A stretch of DNA of 64,000 nt from Planctomycetota bacterium (GCA_015075375.1 JABTUM010000001.1:2537201-2601200), one strand, 5' to 3'; positions 33,542 to 39,532 are shown, counted from the stretch's first letter. Numbers and translations: made by a program. Notes: generated from the letters alone by a model not told the origin.

Positions 33542-33722
33542 GTTCTGCGCGCGGATGGAAATGGGCTTCTGACAACGCGGAAGGCGTTGAATTCAGTTCC
33601 AAATGCGGGTCGTAAATAGCCCGCCGAGAGATCGCAGACGGCAGACCGGACGGTTTTCGAAGCACGGCGCGTGCTTCGCCGGGAGGCCTGTTGCCCGAAC
33701 GTGGCGAAAGGAACCGGATCGA

Positions 33723-33796
33723 GCGGGTGTAGCTCAAGGGGAGAGCGCGAACTTGCCGAGTTCGAGACACGGGTTCAAGTCCCGTCTCCCGCTCCA
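33723..33796 (+). tRNA. tRNA-Gly(GCC)
   Basis: Acceptor GCGGGTG/CTCCCGC (one T-T mismatch), T8, D stem GCTC/GAGC, anticodon stem CGAAC/GTTCG with loop TTGCCGA, T stem ACGGG/CCCGT, CCA encoded. First tRNA of the array. Confidence 0.93.
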
Positions 33797-33841
33797 GACT
33801 TCGCCTGCGGCTTCGGCTCGGCAAGCCAGCTTCACTTGCGT

Positions 33842-33916
33842 GCCGCTCGGGTGTGAAGGGTCGCACGGCGCTTTGGTAGAGCGCAAGAGAGGGTTCGAGT
33901 CCCTCGAGCGGCTCCA
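33842..33916 (+). tRNA. tRNA-Thr(GGT)
   Basis: Perfect 7-bp acceptor GCCGCTC/GAGCGGC, D stem GTGT/GCAC, anticodon stem GCGCT/AGCGC with loop TTGGTAG, T stem GAGGG/CCCTC, CCA encoded. Positions 8 and 14 are G rather than the near-universal T8 and A14. Confidence 0.85.
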
Positions 33917-33932
33917 GCAGAAGTTGAATTTC

Positions 33933-34004
33933 GCCGCGAGGCGCCGGGCGCACGCCTCGCTCGTAACGAGGTGCGAGCGGGTTCGACTCCCGCACGCGGC
34001 TCCA
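33933..34004 (+). tRNA. tRNA-Thr(CGT), short D arm
   Basis: Acceptor GCCGCG/CGCGGC, anticodon stem CCTCG/CGAGG with loop CTCGTAA, T stem GCGGG/CCCGC, CCA encoded. Only 72 bases: the D arm is shortened (GCGC-CGG-GCGC) and T8 is replaced by G. Confidence 0.8.
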
Positions 34005-34103
34005 AGGGTTGCCGACCGGGGGCCGGGGATTGGGCGGAAGCGCCGAGCCTTTGGGTTCCGCGTCTTCCGAGCCCCGGCCCCCCGCGGGCGCAGGACGGTT
34101 CGT

Positions 34104-34177
34104 TCCGGCTTGGTGTAAAGGCATCACGCCTGCCTGTTACGCAGGAAATGGAGGTTCGAATCCTCCCGCCGGAGCCA
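34104..34177 (+). tRNA. tRNA-Asn(GTT)
   Basis: Acceptor TCCGGC/GCCGGA plus one mismatch, T8, anticodon stem CCTGC/GCAGG with loop CTGTTAC, T stem GGAGG/CCTCC, discriminator G, CCA encoded. Confidence 0.92.
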
Positions 34178-34202
34178 AACGGTCGAGATTGCAGGCGGTA
34201 GT

Positions 34203-34277
34203 GGGACGGTGGTGACAACAGGAACACGCGGCCCTCGCATGGCCGAGATCCGGGTGCAAATCCCGGCCGCTCCACCA
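34203..34277 (+). tRNA. tRNA-Ala(CGC)
   Basis: Acceptor GGGACGG/CCGCTCC (one mismatch, with the G3:T70 wobble that is the alanine identity pair), anticodon stem CGGCC/GGCCG with loop CTCGCAT, T stem CCGGG/CCCGG with a TGCAAAT loop, CCA encoded. Confidence 0.88.
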
Positions 34278-34376
34278 ACCTTCGCGAGCGTGAGCGAGCG
34301 AAGGCTGCCGCGCCGAAGCAAGGCGCAGCCCTGCTTAGGCGGGCGAGAAGGGAATAGCACGGCGGCGGAGTAAGGC

Positions 34377-34450
34377 GGCTCCATCGTCTAAGGGCAGGAT
34401 GCCGGATTTTCAGTCCGGAGATCGGGGTTCAATTCCCCGTGGGGCTGCCA
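34377..34450 (+). tRNA. tRNA-Glu(TTC)
   Basis: Acceptor GGCTCCA/TGGGGCT with two wobbles, anticodon stem CCGGA/TCCGG with loop TTTTCAG, T stem CGGGG/CCCCG, CCA encoded. Confidence 0.92.
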
Positions 34451-34498
34451 AAAAGGAAAGGAGGAAGCGGATGAAACGCGTGAGCGGTAAACGCCCGT

Positions 34499-34574
34499 TC
34501 CTCCGTGGTGTCAACGGCAGCATACCGGCCTTTTAAGCCGAGGGGTGTGGGTTCGAATCCCACCGGAGGAACCA
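34499..34574 (+). tRNA. tRNA-Lys(TTT)
   Basis: Perfect acceptor TCCTCCG/CGGAGGA, anticodon loop CTTTTAA in a 4-bp stem with one closing mismatch, T stem GTGGG/CCCAC, discriminator A, CCA encoded. Confidence 0.92.
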
Positions 34575-34607
34575 GACGGCTGGAGCATTCGTGGATGAAT
34601 TTCGGTC

Positions 34608-34683
34608 GCGTCCGTAGCTCGAGCGGCAGAGCACCCGGTTCTTACCCGGGACGGTGTGGGTTCGAGCCCCACGGGACGCACCA
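34608..34683 (+). tRNA. tRNA-Lys(CTT)
   Basis: Acceptor GCGTCC/GGACGC plus one mismatch, D stem GCTC/GAGC, anticodon stem CCCGG/CCGGG with loop TTCTTAC, T stem GTGGG/CCCAC, CCA encoded. Confidence 0.93.
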
Positions 34684-34756
34684 GTACGGATTTTTGATTG
34701 AGGATTTTGGATTGAGCGGCAAGACGCGGCTTGAATGGGTGGTGTTGAGCATCGGA

Positions 34757-34830
34757 TGCGGGGTCTTCTAACGGCAGGATGCTTGGCTCTGAACCAGGCG
34801 ATCGAGGTTCGAATCCTTGCCCCGCAGCCA
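34757..34830 (+). tRNA. tRNA-Gln(CTG)
   Basis: Perfect acceptor TGCGGGG/CCCCGCA, T8, anticodon stem CTTGG/CCAGG with loop CTCTGAA, T stem CGAGG/CCTTG, discriminator G, CCA encoded. Confidence 0.93.
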
Positions 34831-34860
34831 AATGAGGTGGAATCGAGAGGCGAAATTCGA

Positions 34861-34935
34861 GCGGCCGAGGTGTTTGCGGCGGCATGCGGCGCTTCCAACG
34901 CCGAGGCGCAGGTTCGATTCCCGCCGGCTGCTCCA
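34861..34935 (+). tRNA. tRNA-Gly(TCC), degenerate
   Basis: Acceptor GCGGCCG/CGGCTGC (one wobble), anticodon stem CGGCG/CGCCG with loop CTTCCAA, T loop TTCGATT with one T-stem mismatch, CCA encoded. Position 8 is A and the D arm is hard to fold. Confidence 0.82.
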
Positions 34936-34946
34936 AAAGCGAAGGC

Positions 34947-35022
34947 GTTCCTGTCATCTAGCGGTTGAGGATGCCAGGTTCTCAATCTGGTCACGCGGGT
35001 TCGAATCCCGCCGGGAACGCCA
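34947..35022 (+). tRNA. tRNA-Glu(CTC)
   Basis: Acceptor GTTCCTG/CGGGAAC, T8, anticodon stem CCAGG/TCTGG with loop TTCTCAA, T stem GCGGG/CCCGC, CCA encoded. Confidence 0.92.
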
Positions 35023-35031
35023 ACGATAGAA

Positions 35032-35105
35032 TGGCCCGTCGTCTAAAGGCAAGACGGCGGACTTTGGCTCCGTAAATCGAGGTTCGAATCCTCGCGGGCC
35101 AACCA
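35032..35105 (+). tRNA. tRNA-Gln(TTG)
   Basis: Perfect acceptor TGGCCCG/CGGGCCA, T8, anticodon stem GCGGA/TCCGT with loop CTTTGGC, T stem CGAGG/CCTCG, CCA encoded. Last tRNA before the acetyltransferase gene. Confidence 0.92.
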
Positions 35106-35137
35106 GAAGCACGGACACGAAAGGAAACGGTGGAGCG

Positions 35138-35689
35138 ATGAGAAATCCATTCTTGATCGGCGAACGCATTTACTTGAGGCCCTTGGAACGCGCGGACGCG
35201 CCGACGATCGTCGAGTTCCTCAACGACGAACAGGTCACGCGGACGCTGAACATGCACCGGCCGCTGACGCTCGAAGCGGAAGAATCGTGGCTCGAGAAGG
35301 CGATGAAGGACGAACGCAACATCCTGCTCGCCATCGCGCGCAAGAGCGACGACCGCTACCTGGGCAACACCGGTCTGCACTTGAAGCAGGAAAAAGACCG
35401 CGCGGCCATGTTCGGCATCTTCATCGGCGCGAAGGACGAGTGGAACAAAGGCCACGGAACCGAAACGGCGAAGCTGATGCTGAGGTACGGGTTCGAAACG
35501 CTGAACCTGAACCGGATCTGCCTTCACGTGTACGCGAACAACCCGGGCGGGATCCGCGCGTACGAGAAGGCCGGCTATGTCCGCGAAGGCATCATGCGCC
35601 AGGCAACGTATAGCGAAGGGCGCTACCACGATGTCCTGGTCATGGGTGTCCTGGCCGAAGAATGGTTCGCGCGAAAGGAGCGGAAGTAG
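35138..35689 (+). CDS. GNAT acetyltransferase (RimJ/RimL/SpeG-like) inside the tRNA array
   Basis: 183 residues with GGAAACGGTGGAGCG before ATG 35138. The GNAT core is clear: IYLRPLERADAPTIVEFLND at the N-terminus, the acetyl-CoA-binding strand and loop GIFIGAKDEWNKGHGTETAK near 105-124, then LNLNRICLHVYANNPGGIRA and YEKAGYVREGIMRQ. It acetylates an amine: protein N-termini, polyamines or another small molecule. It starts 32 bases after tRNA-Gln(TTG), ends 4 bases before tRNA-Ile and shares the array's orientation. GNAT enzymes that act on aminoacyl-tRNA exist (TacT/AtaT type), but this one looks closer to RimJ/SpeG, so a link to tRNA is speculative. Confidence 0.88.
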   Translation: MRNPFLIGERIYLRPLERADAPTIVEFLNDEQVTRTLNMHRPLTLEAEESWLEKAMKDERNILLAIARKSDDRYLGNTGLHLKQEKDRAAMFGIFIGAKDEWNKGHGTETAKLMLRYGFETLNLNRICLHVYANNPGGIRAYEKAGYVREGIMRQATYSEGRYHDVLVMGVLAEEWFARKERK

Positions 35690-35692
35690 CGG

Positions 35693-35763
35693 CGGGCGGT
35701 GGTGTAACGGCAGCACGGTTGTCTGATACGCAGCCGGAGAAGGTTCGATTCCTTCCTGCCCGA
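35693..35763 (+). tRNA. tRNA-Ile(GAT)
   Basis: Acceptor CGGGCGG/CTGCCCG, T8, anticodon stem GTTGT/GCAGC with loop CTGATAC, T stem GAAGG/CCTTC, discriminator A. The following bases are CCT, so the CCA end is not fully encoded, the only array member like this. Confidence 0.9.
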
Positions 35764-35778
35764 CCTGCCGCATGGGAC

Positions 35779-35853
35779 GGTGGCGTGAGTGTGCCGGGCG
35801 CACGCAAGCTCGTGAAGCTTGAAGAGCGGGTTCGACTCCCGCACGCCACCCCA
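35779..35853 (+). tRNA. tRNA-His(GTG), C33
   Basis: Carries the extra G at -1 and discriminator C73 typical of bacterial tRNA-His, perfect acceptor GTGGCGT/ACGCCAC, anticodon stem CAAGC/GCTTG with loop TCGTGAA, T stem GCGGG/CCCGC, CCA encoded. Position 33 is C instead of the near-universal T, and position 8 is G. Confidence 0.83.
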
Positions 35854-35867
35854 TGAAGCGACGCAAA

Positions 35868-35941
35868 GACCGCGTGGCCGAGCAGCGAGGCGGCGGCCTG
35901 CAACGCCGTCCACGGGGGTGCGAATCCCTCCGCGGTCTCCA
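35868..35941 (+). tRNA. tRNA-Cys(GCA)
   Basis: Perfect acceptor GACCGCG/CGCGGTC, T8, anticodon stem GCGGC/GCCGT with loop CTGCAAC, T stem GGGGG/CCCTC, CCA encoded. Confidence 0.9.
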
Positions 35942-35959
35942 AACGAAGGAGCACGCGAA

Positions 35960-36036
35960 GCCCGCGAAGGCGAAGGCGTGGAGCCGCCACCCTGTCACGG
36001 TGGAGCAAGCCGGTGCGACTCCGGCCGTGGGCGCCA
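35960..36036 (+). tRNA. tRNA-Asp(GTC)
   Basis: Acceptor GCCCGCG/CGTGGGC, anticodon stem CCACC/GGTGG with loop CTGTCAC, T stem GCCGG/CCGGC with TGCGACT loop, discriminator G, CCA encoded. Position 8 is A. Confidence 0.87.
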
Positions 36037-36065
36037 AAGACGAAGGACGACAACCGGCAGCGGCC

Positions 36066-36140
36066 GGGGCTTGGGTCGGGATGGGACGACGCCTGCTTGA
36101 AGCGCAGGAAAGCCGGGTTCGATTCCCGGGGGCCCCGCCA
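36066..36140 (+). tRNA. tRNA-Phe(GAA)
   Basis: Acceptor GGGGCTT/GGGCCCC with two wobbles, D stem GTCG/CGAC, anticodon stem CCTGC/GCAGG with loop TTGAAGC, T stem CCGGG/CCCGG, CCA encoded. Position 8 is G; discriminator is G, where tRNA-Phe normally has A. Confidence 0.85.
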
Positions 36141-36188
36141 GCCATTTGGGATTGGGGATTGAGGGATCGGGCAGATGAATTCGTAAGG

Positions 36189-36266
36189 CGGAGCGTAGCG
36201 CAGTTTGGCAAGCGCGCTGCGTTCGGAACGCAGAGGTCGTGGGTTCAAATCCCACCGCTCCGACCA
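36189..36266 (+). tRNA. tRNA-Pro(CGG)
   Basis: Perfect acceptor CGGAGCG/CGCTCCG, T8, anticodon stem CTGCG/CGCAG with loop TTCGGAA, T stem GTGGG/CCCAC, discriminator A, CCA encoded. Confidence 0.94.
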
Positions 36267-36359
36267 AACCTGGAGAGGCGAATAATAATGGCTTGAATGG
36301 GCTGCATTTCGGGAGCCCGTGCACCGTTCAATCCAAAATCAACAATCCGCAATGTGCGT

Positions 36360-36442
36360 GGGGCCCCTGCTGAGTGGGATCAGAGCTGGCCTGTAAAGCC
36401 GGCGCCGGCGGCTAGGAGGTTCGATTCCTCACGGCCCCACCA
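36360..36442 (+). tRNA. tRNA-Tyr(GTA)
   Basis: Class II with a long variable arm (GCGCCGGCGGC region). Acceptor GGGGCC/GGCCCC plus one mismatch, anticodon stem CTGGC/GCCGG with loop CTGTAAA, T loop TTCGATT, CCA encoded. Position 8 is C. Confidence 0.87.
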
Positions 36443-36466
36443 AAGCAGAAACGGAGGACGTAACGT

Positions 36467-36542
36467 AACGAGCGGCAAGGCCTGGAGGTCTGGCGAGTTT
36501 CATAAGCTTGCAAGCGTGGTTCGATTCCACGGCTCGTTACCA
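36467..36542 (+). tRNA. tRNA-Met(CAT) or tRNA-Ile2(CAT)
   Basis: Perfect acceptor AACGAGC/GCTCGTT, anticodon stem CGAGT/GCTTG with loop TTCATAA, T stem CGTGG/CCACG, CCA encoded. There are no three G:C pairs in the anticodon stem and A1 is paired, so it is not an initiator. Elongator Met and lysidine-type Ile cannot be separated by eye. Confidence 0.85.
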
Positions 36543-36550
36543 AAAGATTC

Positions 36551-36624
36551 AGCCGCTTCGCCTAATGGCAGGGCGCCAGCATCACACGCTGGAAACGAAG
36601 GTTCGATTCCTTCAGCGGCTACCA
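36551..36624 (+). tRNA. tRNA-Val(CAC)
   Basis: Perfect acceptor AGCCGCT/AGCGGCT, T8, anticodon stem CCAGC/GCTGG with loop ATCACAC, T stem GAAGG/CCTTC, CCA encoded. Confidence 0.93.
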
Positions 36625-36636
36625 GACGGAACGGTT

Positions 36637-36710
36637 GTCCGCTTGGCTCAACGGGAGAGCGCCACCCTGACACGGTGGAGGCGGAGGTTCGACTCCTCCA
36701 GTGGGCACCA
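36637..36710 (+). tRNA. tRNA-Val(GAC)
   Basis: Acceptor GTCCGCT/AGTGGGC with wobbles, T8, D stem GCTC/GAGC, anticodon stem CCACC/GGTGG with loop CTGACAC, T stem GGAGG/CCTCC, CCA encoded. Confidence 0.92.
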
Positions 36711-36734
36711 GCAGGAGAAAAGAGAATTGTAACC

Positions 36735-36820
36735 GGCGGCGCGAGCGGCCAGGCGTGGGAGTCCTCGAATTCCGAGCGGCTCCACCCTCGGAAATACTCC
36801 GATGCCTGGCCCTCCGCCGC
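36735..36820. ncRNA. Long imperfect hairpin within the tRNA array
   Basis: An 86-base segment in a gap between two tRNAs folds into one rod: GGCGG/CCGCC at the base, GGCCAGGC/GCCTGGCC, GGAGT/ACTCC and TTCCGAG/CTCGGAA around a 10-base loop. It does not fold as a cloverleaf. It could be a processing signal, a decayed tRNA or a recombination site; the strand is undefined. Confidence 0.4.
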
Positions 36821-36826
36821 TGCGAT

Positions 36827-36914
36827 CGCCCTGTGGCGGAACCTGGCAGACGCACGAGTCTCAGAAGCTCGGGTCCACACGGACGTGAGGGTTCGAATCC
36901 CTCCGGGGCGACCA
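36827..36914 (+). tRNA. tRNA-Leu(CAG)
   Basis: Class II. Acceptor CGCCCTG/CGGGGCG, T8, anticodon stem CGAGT/GCTCG with loop CTCAGAA, long variable arm GGTCC...GGAC, T stem GAGGG/CCCTC, discriminator A, CCA encoded. Confidence 0.94.
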
Positions 36915-36926
36915 ACTTGGGGAAGT

Positions 36927-37013
36927 GGAGGGCGAGCCGGACGCGGGTTCGGGCCTGCTTGCTAAGCAGCGCGTGCTTACGGGCACGAGGTTCGACTCCT
37001 CCGCCCTCCGCCA
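36927..37013 (+). tRNA. tRNA-Ser(GCT)
   Basis: Class II. Perfect acceptor GGAGGGC/GCCCTCC, anticodon loop TTGCTAA with a 4-bp stem, long variable arm, T loop TTCGACT, discriminator G, CCA encoded. Position 8 is G. Confidence 0.88.
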
Positions 37014-37064
37014 TGGGGAGCGACCGGAATTTCCGGTCAAAATGGGAAGTAAATGACAGGTCCT

Positions 37065-37140
37065 GTCGCGGTAGCCCAACGGCAGAGGCATCCGACTTAA
37101 ACTCGGAACGGTGCGGGTTCGAATCCCGCTCGCGACACCA
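37065..37140 (+). tRNA. tRNA-Leu(TAA) with a short variable loop
   Basis: Acceptor GTCGCGG/TCGCGAC, T8, D stem GCC/GGC, anticodon stem TCCGA/TCGGA with loop CTTAAAC, a variable loop of only five bases (ACGGT), T stem GCGGG/CCCGC, discriminator A, CCA encoded. The anticodon is that of leucine, but bacterial tRNA-Leu normally has a long variable arm. Confidence 0.85.
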
Positions 37141-37173
37141 GGAAGGAAAGTGAACGGTAAATGGAGACCCATG

Positions 37174-37260
37174 CGGGGCGTGGCGGAAAGGCATACGCGC
37201 CGGTCCGAGGAACCGGGAGCTTCACGGCTCATGGGAGTTCGAATCTCCCCGCCCCGACCA
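37174..37260 (+). tRNA. tRNA-Leu(GAG), C33
   Basis: Class II. Perfect acceptor CGGGGCG/CGCCCCG, T8, anticodon stem CCGGT/ACCGG with loop CCGAGGA, long variable arm, T stem GGGAG/CTCCC, CCA encoded. Position 33 is C instead of T. Confidence 0.86.
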
Positions 37261-37396
37261 AATTTGGGCGCCGATTGGAGCGCTAAATAGCGCCTAGGAG
37301 CATCCATCCAAGGCCCGCGCTCATGAAGGAGGTTGAAGGCTGAGGTTTTCCCGCGTCCCAGCCGTGTTCCGCGCGCTCCGCGGTGAACGCCGTTGC

Positions 37397-37470
37397 ACTC
37401 CCGTGTTGAAACAGAATCATCCTCGGCTTCGAACCGTGGGTTGGAGGTGCGAATCCTCCCGGGAGCGCCA
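37397..37470 (+). tRNA. tRNA-Arg(TCG)
   Basis: Acceptor CTCCCG/CGGGAG with an A1:C72 mismatch, D stem TGA/TCA, anticodon loop CTTCGAA in a stem with one mismatch, T stem GGAGG/CCTCC, CCA encoded. Least regular of the class I members. Confidence 0.82.
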
Positions 37471-37481
37471 AAAAAATAGAA

Positions 37482-37555
37482 CCGCCCGTGGTGTAAGAGA
37501 GGCATGCGACTTTGCGAAGGTCGCGGACCGGGTGCGATCCCCGGCGGGCGAGCCA
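37482..37555 (+). tRNA. tRNA-Arg(GCG)
   Basis: Acceptor CGCCCG/CGGGCG with a C1:A72 mismatch, T8, anticodon stem CGACT/GGTCG with loop TTGCGAA, T stem CCGGG/CCCGG, CCA encoded. Bacteria normally read CGN-ending-U/C codons with A34 edited to inosine, so a G34 arginine tRNA is unusual. Confidence 0.83.
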
Positions 37556-37571
37556 GATCGAGGTACGCGAC

Positions 37572-37645
37572 AAGGCGCGACGGTCCGGGAACCTGTGTGG
37601 TCTCCAAAACCGCGCGGCGGGGTTCGACTCCCTGGCGCCTTGCCA
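37572..37645 (+). tRNA. tRNA-Trp(CCA)
   Basis: Perfect acceptor AAGGCGC/GCGCCTT, anticodon stem GTGGT/ACCGC with loop CTCCAAA, T stem CGGGG/CCCTG, discriminator G as expected for Trp, CCA encoded. Position 8 is G. Confidence 0.9.
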
Positions 37646-37677
37646 ATTTTGTTCCGAAACCGGAGAGGAAATTTTTC

Positions 37678-38235
37678 GTGGTACGCCACCGCCCGACGCT
37701 GGTGCTCAACAAGCACTGGGTCCCGATCGACGTGACGAACGTGATGCGCGCGCTCTGCAAGCTCGCCGACGGGAACGCTCGCGCCGTGAACCTGGAGGAC
37801 TTCTCGACGCACGACCTCGATTCGTGGACGCGCGTGGGTTTCCGCGAGGCCGTGGCGCTGGTGCGCGGCGGTTCGTACGACGTGCCGGCGCCGGACGTGA
37901 TCATCCTCACGCGCTACGACCGCGTGCCGGTGCGCAAACCCGCATTCTCGCGAGCGAACGTGATCAAGCGCGACCGCGGCGCGTGCCAATACTGCGGCCT
38001 GCGCGACCACGCCGCGCGCCTGACCATCGATCACGTTCTGCCGCGTTCGCGCGGCGGCGCGACCGTCTGGTCCAATTGCGTCGCGGCGTGCGTGGCCTGC
38101 AACCGGCGCAAGAACGACCGCACGCCGGAAGAGGCGCGGATGCGCCTGGCCAAGCCGCCGGCACAACCGGTCTGGATGCCGCCGCGCCCGTGGGAAGACG
38201 AAGCGCGCTGGGCGCGTTTCGTGCAAGGACACTGA
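37678..38235 (+). CDS. HNH endonuclease inside the tRNA array
   Basis: 185 residues from GTG 37678 (GGAGAGG upstream), just 32 bases after tRNA-Trp; earlier in-frame starts would overlap tRNAs. The C-terminal half has the HNH/zinc layout: CQYCG, then LTIDHVLPRSRGG with the catalytic Asp-His, then WSNCVAACVACNRRKNDRTP with the second Cys pair. The N-terminal half has a conserved LVLNKHWVPIDVTNVMRALC segment found in a widespread group of bacterial HNH proteins. It should cut DNA. Lying within a tRNA array and in the same orientation, it may be a mobility or defence factor, but chromosomal housekeeping copies of this group also exist. Confidence 0.88.
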   Translation: MVRHRPTLVLNKHWVPIDVTNVMRALCKLADGNARAVNLEDFSTHDLDSWTRVGFREAVALVRGGSYDVPAPDVIILTRYDRVPVRKPAFSRANVIKRDRGACQYCGLRDHAARLTIDHVLPRSRGGATVWSNCVAACVACNRRKNDRTPEEARMRLAKPPAQPVWMPPRPWEDEARWARFVQGH

Positions 38236-38241
38236 CACGCC

Positions 38242-38329
38242 GGAGGACAAACCGGGCAGGCGCACCGGGACCGCCTCGAAAGCGGATCGCTCGCACGCGA
38301 GTGGGGTTCGACTCCTCTGTCCTCCGCCA
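38242..38329 (+). tRNA. tRNA-Ser(CGA)
   Basis: Class II. Perfect acceptor GGAGGAC/GTCCTCC, anticodon stem CCGC/GCGG with loop CTCGAAA, variable arm CGCTCGCACGCGAG, T loop TTCGACT, discriminator G, CCA encoded. Position 8 is A. Last tRNA of the array, following the HNH gene by 6 bases. Confidence 0.9.
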
Positions 38330-38400
38330 TATCTCTTTAGTGGAGCGAGCGCGCGGCCGATACTCGATGGAGGAGTACTCTCGATGCGGGAGCCGCCGCC

Positions 38401-39384
38401 ATGCTGACCGTTACCGCGCGCGTCTGGGCCGGTGCGCTGGCCGCCTTCATCGCGTTCAACTTGATCCGCGCGCTCTTGACCGGCATGCCCGACGCCAACC
38501 GCTGGTGGCTCGATCTGCGCGGCGCGCCCGAAGCGTTGCGCGTGACCGGTCTGCTCGCGCTGGCCGCCGCCGCCGCGTGGTTCGCGTACGCTCCGGCTCC
38601 GTCGGGCCCGCGCCGCACCGCCACCGCGGCCATCTTCGGCGTCGCGCTCGCCGCGGTGCTTTGGAACGGCCTGCGCGTCGTCGCGTTTCATGCCCAAGGA
38701 CGCCTGCACGACGGCCCGTGGCTGCCGATGTCCTTCCTCTTTGCGCTCGTGTTGGGCGGGATGCTCTGGCGCATCTGGGCGCCCGGCGATCTGCCGCCGC
38801 CGCGCTCGGCGTGGGCCAGCGGCCTCGCGGCGCTCGCCGCCGCCGTCATCGGATTCCCGCTCGTGCAGATGTACTGCTTCGGGCGCACCGACTACCGCCG
38901 CCCGGCCGATGCCGTGGTGGTCCTGGGCGCGCGCGCTTACGCCGACGGGCGCTGCTCCGACGCGCTGGCCGACCGCGTCCTCACCGGCTGCCGCCTATAT
39001 AAGGAAGGGCTCGTCGCCAAGCTGATTTTCTCCGGCGGCCCCGGCGACGGCACGATCCACGAAACCGAAGCGATGCGCCGCCTGGCGCTCAGCACCGGCA
39101 TCCCCGATCACGCGATCCTGCTCGACGCGCAGGGCGTCGACACCCGAGCGACGGCGCAACGCGTGCGCGAACTGGCTCGCGTGCACGGCTTCCGCCGCGT
39201 GCTCGCGGTAAGCCACGCCTATCACCTGCCGCGCGTGAAGCTGGCCTTCGCCGACGCGGGCGCCGAAGTCTTTACCGTCCCGGCCGAAGAACGCTGCACC
39301 CTCGCCAAGCTCCCGATCCTGATGGCCCGCGAAGTCGCCGCCTTCTGGTACTACCTGCTGATCCCGCCCGCCGCACTCGGCTAA
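38401..39384 (+). CDS. ElyC/SanA/YdcF-family membrane protein
   Basis: 327 residues with GGGAG before ATG 38401. The first ~150 residues contain several membrane segments. The C-terminal domain has the DUF218 pattern: ADAVVVLGARAYADGRCSDA near 178, LIFSGGPGDGTIHETEAMRR near 215, DTRATAQRVRELARVHGFRR and VSHAYHLPRVKLAFADAG. Members act in the envelope and have been tied to vancomycin sensitivity, cell-wall or lipid metabolism, but the chemistry is not settled. It is read away from the tRNA array and is not obviously part of it. Confidence 0.88.
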   Translation: MLTVTARVWAGALAAFIAFNLIRALLTGMPDANRWWLDLRGAPEALRVTGLLALAAAAAWFAYAPAPSGPRRTATAAIFGVALAAVLWNGLRVVAFHAQGRLHDGPWLPMSFLFALVLGGMLWRIWAPGDLPPPRSAWASGLAALAAAVIGFPLVQMYCFGRTDYRRPADAVVVLGARAYADGRCSDALADRVLTGCRLYKEGLVAKLIFSGGPGDGTIHETEAMRRLALSTGIPDHAILLDAQGVDTRATAQRVRELARVHGFRRVLAVSHAYHLPRVKLAFADAGAEVFTVPAEERCTLAKLPILMAREVAAFWYYLLIPPAALG

Positions 39385-39476
39385 ACCAGCGCCTGTCCGG
39401 AGCTTTTACACAGCTCTTACGGCGTTCCGAGCCCTTTCGTGCGACACAGCTATAGAACGCTTTTCACGCTTCCGCG

Positions 39477-39505
39477 GCGCGGTCTTGCACCGTCGCGCTT
39501 TTTGG
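39477..39505 (+). terminator. Weak candidate terminator after the YdcF-like gene
   Basis: GCGCGGT pairs with ACCG-T-CGCGC (one bulge) around CTTGC and is followed by five T. It lies in the gap between the YdcF-like and MSGSKS-repeat genes. Confidence 0.4.
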
Positions 39506-39532
39506 ACCGAACAAGAGAGGTCTCGAACGAGC

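Noticed and set aside
33842..33916. Possible permuted or armless tRNA
   Set aside because: At first the order of stems looked wrong, but a full fold gives an ordinary 75-base cloverleaf, tRNA-Thr(GGT), with atypical positions 8 and 14.
36735..36820. tRNA-Sec or tRNA-Trp candidate in the tRNA array
   Set aside because: No TCA anticodon, no T arm and no cloverleaf; it forms a single rod, so it was reported only as a hairpin.
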